Assembly (NCBI GenBank): GCA_907165065.1
Contig: OU015541.1
Coordinates: 1,178,001-1,242,000, forward strand
Direction: 5' to 3'
Source of the DNA: Caprimulgus europaeus
Taxonomy: Eukaryota; Chordata; Aves; Caprimulgiformes; Caprimulgidae
Length of the DNA stretch: 64,000 bases
The translations under genes and the position numbers were made by a program. The notes beneath the pieces were generated by a model. The model was not told the origin of the DNA, made no database searches, and saw nothing but the letters and a program-made list of their open reading frames with translations. Shown here piece after piece: positions 43,669 through 53,621 of this stretch (positions are counted from its first letter, which is position 1; each line of letters starts with the position of its first letter).

Positions 43669-43742
43669 CTAGGTACCCGCGTGTGATTCTGTCTTCGGCT
43701 TCTTCTGTCGCTTCTTCCCTTTATTTTTGGGTTCAGTTTTCT
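43669..43742 (-). CDS. RSPO4: RSPO4 exon 5 (basic tail)
   Basis: Acceptor TCTGTTCCAG|AGAAAAC. It encodes KTEPKNKGKKRQKKPKTESH and AGT, with TAG at 43671-43669. The lysine-rich heparan-sulfate-binding tail is only 23 residues. Confidence 0.92.
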
Positions 43743-46700
43743 CTGGAACAGAAAAAGGAGGAGAAAATGAGGGCTCAGGGGAGCAGGGTCCGACCTGAGC
43801 CCCATCCATGGGATGTGGATCCTTCATCTTCCCTCGGGTGTTAGCACAGGATCTTCTTCCCAATTTGGGAGACCCCAGAGGCCTCTCCAGGTCCCCAAAC
43901 TGGCGGGATGGGCAGAGGGACACCGATGTGTTGCCCCTTCAGCTTGAACCCTAAATCTTGATACTCCCAAAATCTCCAGGAATGGGTTGGGGTCAACTCA
44001 ACCAAACTGGGGGAGCTGCCCTGGAGATACCCCAACTTCTCTCTGAGCAAGGCCTGGGGGCGTTGGAGCTGGACTCTGCCATGGTGTGGGAGGAAGGTGG
44101 GAAGATGCTGCCCATCGCTGCAGGTTTGTGCAGGACCCAGCCCATCCCCAGGGGGATTTGGACAAGGTGGGAAGCGGGGTGACCTCAGGGTGCATCCATT
44201 GGAGGTTCTAATGATCTCCCTGGGGATGTCCCCCCTGTCCCAGCGGCACCACCCACACACACCAGTGGAGCCCAGTAAGGCCGAGTCACTGACAGCCTGC
44301 TGAGTCACTGACCCAGCACTGCACTGACAGGTCATTGGGACCCAAACCTCTGCGTGTCCCAAGGAGCCACCCCAAGTACCCTCCAGCCGGCCGAGGTGTC
44401 AGTGCTGAGACACCAAAGCAGCCAGAGCTGCAGGATCAGCCCCGCTGTGCCGCGGGCTCCGGCAGGAAGGGGAGCCCATGCTGGGGAGCAGAACGGCTGC
44501 CCCAAAACCAGCAGCTCCAGCTCTTCTTCCTCCCCTGCGCCCACCAGGAGCCCGGCAGCACCGGGGGGTCCAGTGCTGCTCTCCCAGCCCAGCCCTGGCA
44601 TGGGGACCGCGACCGGTGGGTGCCGCATGCACCAGCGCTGCTGTCACCGTCCCCTTCCGAGGGCTCCAGCTCTTTTCCTGCCCGCCTCTGTTTTTCGGCT
44701 CTGATCTCCCAGACAGTTGCCACCCACAAAGGAGAGGGCACAGCACGAACACCAAGTGTCTGGAGAGCGCGGCAGACACACAAGGCAGATTTACAGCGGC
44801 GCGAGGGGTTTTGTGCCGCAGCCAAGCGCCGAGGCTTCTGCCGTCCAGCTGCCCGGGGACAACTCAGAAGTGGTGGCACAAATCTCTCGTCACACAGTCA
44901 GGTCCCACTGCTGCCTTCCCCAGCTCGCCCGGGCTGGGGATGTCTCGGCTGCATCAAGTGAACTCGTTGTCCTCCTCCAGCATCTGGATCCCATAAGCCA
45001 GCACTTGGCCGGGCGGGCAGGAGCCTGGGAGCGAGGGCAGACACACGCCCCACGCTCCGCCACGGCCGGGACGCTGCCAGGCACGGAGGGGCTGCCCTCT
45101 CCTCTCCTGCCCGCCCGGCCCGGGCTGCTCGTGGGGCATCTCCCCTCTGTCTTCTTGGGGACAAACCCATCTCCAGAGCTGGTCCCAGACAGCATCGAGA
45201 GAGGAACCCCGCTATTCCCTGAGCCCACCGCCGTGGCCTCAGGGCTTCCGGCTTGCAAGAGCGGGTACCCTGGTAGAACTGGGATGCTGGGCACTGTGCC
45301 GGGGTGCCATTGCCTTCCCAGTCACCCCATGAGACAGGGCATCTCCAAAGCGCTGTCACCGCGGTCCCCGCTGCCAGGACCCGCTGTGTGCCAGGCAGGG
45401 CTGGGCGCAGGCACGGCGCCATCGGCACCAGCCCGACACCGCGCCATGGGACACCGTGCTCCGGAGCAGCCTGTCCTCCCACGCCAAACTTGACACATCA
45501 AACTTGTCACCAGCTCTTTGGCAGGGAGGGGAACATCCCCAAAATCGATGCCACCTGGAGACCCAAAGCTGCACGTCGGGGCCTGGGTGGGGAAGGAAAT
45601 CAGCTCCTCTGTGCTGTCAGCAGGAAAATATTTCTTATGATGGATGGTGCTGAGATGAAGCTGCTCTCCTGGCTCCACGGCCCAGCCCCAGCACGCACGC
45701 CCTCTGTTATCACCCCCCTTTCTCCATCCTTTTTCTCTTTCCCCCTCACAGTCCTTTTCTCCGCCGCCCTCGGTCCCCGCCGCGCTGGCAGTGCCTCTGG
45801 CGCGTCCCATGGCACACAGACCTCGCCACCGCTGGGGCCAGCAGCTCAGCTCTCCTCCCAGGCCCTGCAGAGCCCTATCTCATGCAATCCCCTTTTCTGC
45901 CAGTTATTAAGTGGAGATTTATTAAAACAGCTTCGGTCCAGCCGGTTGCATCCAAAAATGACATCAGCCACCTCCTGGTTGCCATCGCCAGCCACATACC
46001 CGCGCCCGCGCCGCCCAGCCGGACCCTGTGCCAGGTCTGGGTGTGGTGAGAAGTGTCAGGGAGCCCCGTGCCAGGGAACCCCCAGCCCGGGGGATGCAGT
46101 GGTGCTGCATGGGACGAGGAGCAGGGGCAGGGGCAAACATCTGGTGGGGCGAGCAGTGGAGGAAGACCCTGCCCTGGGGGGATCTGCCAATGCTTTGGCC
46201 ATCAGAGATCCCCTGCGTGATGTCCTCCAGCTCAGTGAGCGCTGATGGTGCTTTGGGGGCTGGGAATGCAGGAATGATCCCCACGGGTCTCAGCCCTGGT
46301 TACTCACAGCTGGGAGGCAGAAAGCCCCGGCTGTGCCTTTCCCTTCGCAAACGCGGCAGGATGGGAGCCGGAGCTCGGCAGCCTTGTCCCACCGCGGCAG
46401 CTCACGCCAGCACCCGTCCCAGCCCGGCGGTGGAAGGGGACACTGGCTGGTCCCTGGCTGTCTGCCCATGTCCCAGCCCGACGTGCTGCCCGCAGGGGTC
46501 CCCGCCAGCCCCGCAGCCAGCACTGGAGCTGCTCAGCACATGTTCCCGAGTCTGCGGCTTTCTCCAGAGCTGCTCGGTTACAGCCACTGCCCTCAGAATG
46601 CCTGGGAGGTGACAGCCAGGCTCGCCGGCCACCGCCGGACCGCTGCCACCCCCCCTCTCCCATGGCATGCCTTGGGGCTCGCTTCAGAGGGGCATGAAGC

Positions 46701-49700
46701 CACCCCCGGTGCTGGGGGGCACAGGCGGTGCGGTTCTCACCTCCCGGGCAGTGCTTCCTCATCCGGCATTTCCTGGTCTCCAGCAGCGCGGGGCAGGTCA
46801 CCCCCTCGTCCCGCGCAGCCCCCGGCACCTCCCGGACCCGCGTCTCCACACCCCACTTGCAGCCGCAGGTCCGACCCTCGTGGGTGCAGGCGCTCCACTC
46901 GCTCCAGGGCCCCGGCTCGCATGTCTCTGCGGGTGACAGGGGTGCAGGGAGGGGACCATGGTGACCATGCAGCACCGGGTATGTCCCCAGGGACCACGGG
47001 CACGGGGGGCAGGTGCTGCTTACCTTGGCACTCACGTGTGCCGGGCTGCGCCGTGGTGCTGGGGGGACACTGCCGAAAGCACTGGCCCTTGTGCAAGTAG
47101 AACTTGTCTTTGCACTTCATGCAGAAGTCTTTGCTGAAGCAGCTCTCGCAGCTGGGAGACCTGCACTCTGCCGGGGAGGAGAGCGGGTCAGCGGCGAGCC
47201 CGGAGCTGGCAGCACCGGTACCCACCGAGACCCAACGCCCTCGGCAAACCCGCGGGGTCCAGGCTGCAGCTTTGGGCAGGGAAAAGGGGAGAAGCCCCAC
47301 GGCCCAGCTGCTCCCAGCTCCCACTGCTGCTGCTGTCACCCTTCCCATGACACTGGGACCCGCAGGGCAGCGAGGGGAGGGGCGGGTGCTGGGGGGAGCA
47401 GGGGCTCCCAGCTGGTGTGGGACCTACTCGTGCATCTGTTGACCTCCAGACCCCGCGCGCCGAAGTAGCCAGGGGGGCAAGTGTGGACACACATCCCGTA
47501 CTGGCGGATGCCGTCCCTCCAGATGAGCAGGAAGAGCCGGTGGTGGCAGGTGATGCAGCCGTTGTCCTCCGAGCACAGGACACAGCCCGTGCAGTTCTCC
47601 AGGAGACCAGTGCTGGCTGCGGGGACAAACAATCACAGAACCCCAGAATGGCCTGGACTGGAAAAGCCCTTTAAGCTCATTGAGTCCAACCATGAACCCA
47701 ACACTGACCAGTCCCCACGGACCCATGTCCCTCAGCACTGTGTCTACACGACTCTTCAATCCCTCCAGGGATGGGGACTCCACCACTGCCCTGGGCAACC
47801 CCTTCCAATGCCTCAGAACCCTTTCAGCAAAGAAATTCTTCCTCACATCCCAACTCAACTGCCCTGGGCACAACTTGAGGCCTAACCCAAGCAAAACAAC
47901 GGCTGGGTCATGGGGTAGAAATATGCTCTGACCTGGATTAATTAGTTGATGCCTGTGAAGTGTCAGGGGACAAAGAGCATTTTGGAAACACTCAAGAGGA
48001 GCAGAGATAAGGATCTGTCTGGTTGCTCAAGAGCCTCTGTCCCCTCCCTGGCTGCCTTTGCAGTGCTCCTGACCTGGGTGATGGTGGCCAGCCCCGAGGT
48101 GGGCTCTGCTCCCAGGGACAAGGACAGGGTGCCAGTCCCCATCATCCTGCAGCCCTTGATGAGGCCCGTGGAGACCCTGCCAACTGCTGCTCCTCCCCGA
48201 TCCGGCTCCCTCTGCCCGGAGAGACGCAGCCTGGAGAGATGCTCCCAGCGCAGGGGCACTTTGGGAGCTGGTAGTTGAGCCCCCCATGCCCGCTGACTTT
48301 TTGCACCCCCAGCCTGGCTGGGCATCTCCATAAGAGGCCACCAAGCCCATGCACGCTGGTGGCCGATGCCTCTGCCGTGTCTGGCTGCGTTCGGAAGCAT
48401 TTGCTGGGCTCTGGCACCGCAGGGTCATCGTTCCTGAGCAAAGACTCGAGTTGTGCAGCGGTGACAGTGCCAGCAGTGCCAGCGCTGCCTGCTCGGGGCC
48501 CAGGCTCCATCTGCCAGCAGATCTTAGAGCATGAAGAAGCATTTTTGCAGGTAGGGAAGGTCTAAGGAGGCGGCTGACCCGGGCAGAGCCCAGCGCCTGC
48601 AGCTGGGATGGACGCAGGGTCTGAGCCCTGGCAGGCGCTGGGAGGGACGTGCCCTGGAGCAGCTCTGGCACCGCAGAGCCGAGAGGGCAAGGAGCAGGAC
48701 CAGCCGCAGCGCTGGGTGCTGCTGGGCACAGAGACAAGGTCCAGCCCCTGGAGTGACCCCTGGCACTGATCGTCCCTGTCCCCTGGAGCTGGCAGCAGAA
48801 GGGCTCCTGGCTGCGGTGGGGCAGAGGGGCTGGAGGGAAGCAGAGGTGGGTGCTGAGGAAGCTGGGGGTGATGCTGGCAGATGATGCCTCACATCTCGTG
48901 TGCTGGTCCCTGGCACAGCTTTTCCCAGTATAAGCCAGTCCATGGTGCAGCGGTGCCACGCAGTGTCCCCTCGCTGGCCCACCCCGGTCCCCTCGCCGCG
49001 GCACAGGGACTCAGACAGCGGCGCGGCGGGGCCGGGAGGCTTCGTTAGGGCTGCGTGTGTTGGGAGCGTGCTAACGAAGCACCTTGGATCCATTAAGTTG
49101 TTATGGTCTCCGTTACATATTTACCAAACGCTGACAACATTTGTGTTCCTGGCTGCAGCTGGAGCTTCCCTGGAGACCCGGGGATTTACGAGCCTCTTGC
49201 CCTTCCCTCATTCTTTTTGATGATTTTTTTTTTGCCGCTCTCCCTCCATCCCCCATTTGGGGCAGGGGAGGTGGGAGCCCTGGGCAGGCTCCGGGGCCTC
49301 AGTGCTGTCACTGGTGGTAAAAATATCCCCGTGATGTGGAGCCAGGGAAAGGCTTGGCCGGTTGCTTCCCGCTCCTCTGCCCCATGAACACTGGGGCTAC
49401 CGGCATGGCACGCGCCTCTGCCGCCGGGAGCGATGCCATAGAGCCAGGACAGGCCATGGCTCCCACCAAAACTGTGGGACTGGGAAACTGGGGATGCCTG
49501 GTGGGTTCACCTCCCCCTGCCCAGTGGTAGAACTGGGATGCAGGGCTGAGCTGAGATGGGCACTGGGCATTGGGCAGGGGGCACACAAGACACTGGGGTG
49601 CCTGGATGGGTGGTCCCTGCCTGGGCTGTGCCAGACATCAGTGTGGCATCACCCATCAGTGCCCGACCCGAGCTCAGCTCTGCCGCCGTGGGCTCAGCGG

Positions 49701-50960
49701 GCACCGGGAGGCTCCCTGGCACCAGGCTGCCCAGAGCAGAGCAGCGCAGCACAGCCAGAGGCAGCTCCCGGCGGCAGTGGGGCGGCTGTGGGGTGCTGTG
49801 GGGCGGCTGTGGGGTGCTGTGGGGCAGCTGTGGGGTGCTGCAGAGTCCCTTGGCTCCTGACCATCAAAAACCACACCGGCCCTTCTGCCCCGGTTATACT
49901 GGGAGATGTGACACGTGTCTGTGGCCAGAGCCCTGGGTGCTGCCTGGACCCCGCGCACCCCACAGCATCGGGCCGCTCCGCGTCGAGCGCCAGCAGCTGG
50001 AGCACTGTCCAGGGGCATCCTGAGCCCCTCTGGGTGCCAGGCCATGGCCAGTCTGGGGTGTTTCAGCCCCCACACCCGCTGCCTCTGCGTGTCTCTCACA
50101 TGTAAGAGCCGCAGGGAAAGCTGTCCGGGCTCCAGCCCCCCGAGAGCCCTGGTCCTGCCAGGTCCTGTCCCTACCCTGGCACATGCCAGTTCCAAAATGG
50201 AGCCGTTGCCAGCACAAAGCTGAGCATCAGCCCTGGTCCTGCTCCCCACACCCAGCTGGCACTGCCTGGCAAGGGGACACGAGCTGGTGCCCAAGGGAGA
50301 GGTGCACGTTCCTCGGCACAGCCCTGGCACACACCCTGCCCCTGTCCAGGCACCGAGCGGCATCTCAGCTGGTGCCTCTGCTCAGGGGAAGGACAGGGCG
50401 AGGGGACGGGCAGTGCCCTGAGCATCCTGCCAGGAGGTTTTACACCCCCCACACCAAATGCATTAAACAGGGGAGGGAAATATTGGAAAATCAGCCCGTT
50501 CTGCGCTATCCCCACTGTGCCCAGCTCCCCTGGGGTTTGCACATCTGGTCCTGATGCCAGCCAGTGTCCCCCTGTCCCCTGCCAGTCCCCAGGGCAGGGC
50601 TGGCATTGGCCAGGCAATGCCATGGGGCTGCCCGTTGTCTTCTCTACGCACCTCCGAGCCAGCCCCGTGCCGTGCACCGAGAGGGGAACGCAGCCGGTCC
50701 CACGGGGGCCAAGGGGCTGGGTTGGGAGGATGCTGGTTCCCAGCTCAGCCCCGTTTCACACCTCCTGCCCGCTCCGTGCTGGCAGTGCTGGCGGCTCCGG
50801 TGCTGGCAGGGGCTGGCAGCCCCCTGTCCCCGAGTCACCCTGCGGTACCTGAGCGGGACGAGCCGGCCGCGCACACCGTACCTTGCTTCTTCCACCGGTT
50901 CTGCGTGAGCATTTCCACGGAGCTGATGAATAACAGCAACATGAATATTATCCACTGCAT
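43669..50960 (-). CDS. RSPO4: RSPO4, R-spondin 4 (five exons)
   Basis: Secreted WNT agonist that bridges LGR4-6 and the ZNRF3/RNF43 ubiquitin ligases. In humans it is mutated in anonychia. The five exons, 50960-50882, 47616-47428, 47167-47024, 46926-46741 and 43742-43669, are all joined at phase 1 and give 223 aa; human is 234. Residues 1-21 are a signal peptide (MQWIIFMLLLFISSVEML), then QNRWKKQ. Furin-like repeat 1 (about 34-88) keeps the ZNRF3/RNF43-contact Arg60 and Gln65 in WRDGIRQYG. Furin-like repeat 2 (about 91-136) keeps the LGR-contact Phe100 and Phe104 in CFSKDFC. A TSP1 domain (139-199) has PWSEWSACTHEG and RVREV. The basic tail KTEPKNKGKKRQKKPKTES (201-219) is shorter than in human. 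Numbering of contact residues is by analogy with RSPO1. Confidence 0.95.
43743..46740. other. RSPO4 intron 4
   Basis: 3.0 kb with no exon recognised. A half-MARE/AP-1 site (tgctgagtca) lies near 44300. An AT-rich island at 45895-45960 (ccagttattaagtggagatt, then tattaaaacagc) may be a regulatory element. Confidence 0.45.
46741..46926 (-). CDS. RSPO4: RSPO4 exon 4 (TSP1 domain)
   Basis: 186 bp. Acceptor ACCCGCAG|AGACATG, donor CGGGAG|GTGAGA. It encodes TCEPGPWSEWSACTHEGRTC to RKCRMRKHCPG, with six cysteines and the WSEW C-mannosylation motif. Confidence 0.95.
47024..47167 (-). CDS. RSPO4: RSPO4 exon 3 (furin-like 2)
   Basis: 144 bp, the usual R-spondin size. It encodes CRSPSCESCFSKDFCMKCKD and KFYLHKGQCFRQCPPS. 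The donor is CCAAG|GTAAGC. Confidence 0.95.
47428..47616 (-). CDS. RSPO4: RSPO4 exon 2 (furin-like 1)
   Basis: 189 bp. Acceptor TTTGTCCCCGCAG|CC, donor ACGA|GTAGGT. It encodes STGLLENCTGCVLCSEDNGC to YFGARGLEVNRCT. A CR1 copy lies about 18 bp upstream of the acceptor. Confidence 0.95.
47634..47888 (-). mobile_element. CR1 LINE 3' fragment (young-looking copy B)
   Basis: Nearly identical by eye to copy A at 1.06 kb. It is oriented in the RSPO4 sense direction, so its 3' terminus abuts the exon 2 acceptor (47617) at a distance of about 18 bp. Confidence 0.92.
49039..49080. repeat. inverted repeat GCTTCGTTAG / CTAACGAAGC
   Basis: Perfect 10-bp arms at 49039-49048 and 49071-49080 with a 22-nt loop. 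Followed by AT-rich non-repetitive sequence within RSPO4 intron 1. Confidence 0.85.
49778..49840. repeat. 21-bp minisatellite, three copies
   Basis: gtggggcggctgtggggtgct repeated three times with one variant (ggcagctg). Confidence 0.9.
50882..50960 (-). CDS. RSPO4: RSPO4 exon 1 (signal peptide)
   Basis: 79 bp encoding MQWIIFMLLLFISSVEMLTQ and NRWKKQ. The donor is CAAG|GTACGG, phase 1. It is too short to stand out in a frame scan, but the hydrophobic leader and the NRxKKQ end match R-spondin exon 1. Confidence 0.92.
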
Positions 50961-51230
50961 CTGGGCAGGAATAATTTCGGGCAGGGAAGGAATCAAATCA
51001 TCCAAGCGGCTGGTGGGCTCGTCTCCTGCCTGAGCCAGCCGAGGGGTGTTGGGAGGGAGGAGAGCGGCTTTGGCTCACACCATCCCACCCCGGCGCTGCC
51101 CCAGCCACGCAGCCACGCAGCCAGGCTTTATGGTGGCATGAGCCAGCGAGTCCCGGGTGGGCAGGGGCTGTCAGGCCAGGGGAGCGCTCATGGTGACAGG
51201 GAAATGCCGGCTGCTCCAGGGAGCTCTGCC

Positions 51231-51236
51231 TTTATA
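51231..51236 (-). promoter_or_regulatory. RSPO4: TATA box of RSPO4
   Basis: GGCTATAAAGGCAG on the minus strand, 270 bp upstream of the start codon. A start about 25-30 bp downstream, near 51205, gives a 5'UTR of about 240 nt. An ataataatataat tract lies about 40 bp further upstream. Confidence 0.55.
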
Positions 51237-51746
51237 GCCGGTGCCAGCCCCCTCTCCTCACCGCCCCCCTCTTCAAAATAATAATAATATAATAAAAAAA
51301 AATCCCCCAGCAGCAGCAAAGAGACTCGCAAACAAATTGGCTGGAGTCCCCCCTGCCAGAGCGCTCCAGCCGCCACCTCGGCTGGGAACTGTCCTGCTGT
51401 CCCGCCGCGGTCCGACTGTCCCGCTGCCATCCCAGCGCCGGGGTCACGGCGAAGCCCCCTGTGATTTGGGGGGGGGTGGAGCCAGGCGGGTGACGCTGCC
51501 TGTGCCAGCCCCCCAGCCCTGGGCTCAGCCCCCCAGCCCTGGGCTCAGCCCCCTGCTCCCGGCCCTGGCTGGGCTGGGGAGCTGGCGGCAGCCCCCCGGG
51601 CAGGGTGAGCCCCCGGCCGGCCGGGAGCCGTGCTGGGTCTCCGGCAGCTCCGGCAGCGGCTGCGGATCTGCTCCTGCTATACCCGGGGTTGCAGCTGGCT
51701 CTGATTTTCTGAGCGCCTCATAACTCACCTCCCTCCAAGCTGCGGG

Positions 51747-52100
51747 AGCTGAGCTGAGCCGAGCCGAGCTGATCTGAACTGTGCTGAGCTGAGCCGAACC
51801 GAGCTGAACTGCGCTGAACCAAGCTGAACTGTGCTAAGCTGAGCTGTGATTTACCAAACCAAACTGTGCTGAGTTGTGCCGAGCTGAGCTGAGCTGCACT
51901 GAAGCAAGCCAAGCTGTGCTAAGCCAAGCCAAGCCAAGCCGTGCCACGCTAAGCTGAGCTGCACTAAGACAAGCTGAACTGAGCTGAGCCCAACTGAGCT
52001 GTGCTGAGCCAAGCCGAGCCAAGCTGAGCCAAGCTGGGCTGAGCTGCACTGAGCCAAGCTGAGCCGAGCTGAGCCGAGCCATGCCACACTAAGCAAAGCT
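51747..52100. repeat. degenerate GAGCT/GAGCC/AAGCT pentamer array
   Basis: About 350 bp of gagct, gagcc, aagct, gaact and gtgct pentamers. It is dense in AGCT and resembles immunoglobulin switch-type pentamer repeats in composition. It starts about 800 bp upstream of the RSPO4 start codon. Confidence 0.9.
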
Positions 52101-52854
52101 GTGACGGCATTTCATTCCCGAAGAGTTTCAGATCCCTTGGGCCTCGCCATGGGAAATGGGAGGAATAACGACTGGGATTGCTTTAGGGTTTTTTCCTAAT
52201 GGCAATATGAAATAAATTGAAATATTACCCATAAAATGCAGGTTTTCAGCACCTGGCTCAGCCTTACTTGCCGTGAACAACCAAACCCACAACACAGTGT
52301 CCCTGTCTGGCTCTGTGTGGGCTGGGGGGGACCATGTGGGCACAGGCATGGCGGTGCCATCCCAGCACAGGAGCTGGAAAAAATATGGATATGGGAATGG
52401 CACTGGAGGTCCTTGAGCATCTCCGGGTCACGGCTGCGGGCAGATGCACCGGTGCTTGCAGGGGCTGTTGGCGATGGATGTCCATGGCCGGGGGAGCTGT
52501 GGGTGCCCGGCTGGGCTGGCACCCTGGCAGGGCTCCTTGCCACCCACAGCAGGGCCAGCCCAGCTCCCCAGGACCCAATTGGGAATTTTAATTGTCTGGA
52601 CCTGTAAGAAAATGCCGTGCAAGGGCCAGGGAAGCGCCTCATCTCCGGTCACGCTCTCCGGCTGCTGGCGTGAGCGAGCGGATGTCGGGGTGAGCCCTGC
52701 CAGGGTGAGCCCCTTCGCAGGAGGAACGTGCTAATTAGGTGACTCTCATTAACACCAGCTCCTCGGGATGGCACGTGGCAATGTGCTGGGCTCATGGCCG
52801 GGCTGTGCCAAGGCCAGTGGAGCGGGCGGTCCCAGGCCCCGCGGTGCCTGCCGG

Positions 52855-52965
52855 GGGAGCAGAGAAATCCTCTCATTTGCCTTAATTGGGCTATTTATGA
52901 CTACTGCTCTGAAAATTGCAGTGGGAAGGGATGATGTGTTGTCCGCTGATTAATCAGGCGTCTGT
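52855..52965. promoter_or_regulatory. candidate conserved element with homeodomain-type palindrome
   Basis: Unique AT-rich sequence including catttgccttaattgggcta, and the 12-bp perfect palindrome CTGATTAATCAG at 52946-52957. Function unknown. Confidence 0.35.
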
Positions 52966-53397
52966 GACCCCTCTGTTGTGCCAGGAGGCGTTTCGGGGGG
53001 CTGCGAGCCCGGCTGGCAGTGCCGGTGACCGCGGTGACTCACGGGTGATGCCGGGGAGAAGCCAGGCTGAGCCCGCGGGTGCCGCTGGCAGCTCCCGGCT
53101 CCCTCACGCAGCCCTGCTCCACGCCAGCACAGAGGGAATGAAATGTTCCTCCTCTGCCTTCCAAAGCACCACGGAGAAAGTGTCCAGGAAGATAATTCGG
53201 AAAGTTTGTTTGACACTCGAGCACGCTTTCATCTCTGGAAAAATCTTGGTGACCTTCCAAGGCAGCACCGCCTGCTTCCCAGCACGGCCAGCGCCGCGGG
53301 GCACGCGCCCGTGGCACCAGCCCAGGGGCAGTTTTTGGGATGCCTGGGGCTCCAGAGGGGACAGTATGGTCCTGGTGGGGCCACATGTCAGCCAGGG

Positions 53398-53621
53398 ATG
53401 TTGGCACAGGGATGCAAGTGCAAGGATGATGCCATAGGGATACTGGCACAAGGATTCAGGTGCAGGGATGCAGGTGCAGGATGCTGGCACAGGGATGCTG
53501 GCACAGGGATGCAGGTGCAGGATGCTGGCACAGGGATTCAGGTGCAGGATGCTGGCACAGGGATGCAGGTGCAGGATGCTGGCACAGGGATTCAGGTGCA
53601 GGATGCTGGCACAGGGATGCT
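53398..53621. repeat. 27-bp minisatellite with alternating variants
   Basis: The unit gatgctggcacagggatgca + ggtgcag alternates with a gattca variant. Several units are perfect at 53521-53601. Since 27 is divisible by three, the frame across it stays open as a 9-residue Cys-rich repeat, which is incidental. Confidence 0.92.

Larger units (their letters stand above)
47889..50881. other. RSPO4 intron 1 (remainder)
   Basis: No exon is recognised. It contains AT-rich islands at 47925-48010 and 49040-49240, a 10-bp perfect inverted repeat (49039-49080) and a 21-bp minisatellite (49778-49840). Confidence 0.5.

Noticed and set aside
47424-47894. Recurrent similar short proteins at 1.1, 47.7, 56.9 and 60.6 kb
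   Set aside because: They are translations, mostly antisense, of CR1 3' fragments. The similarity is repeat identity, not a gene family.
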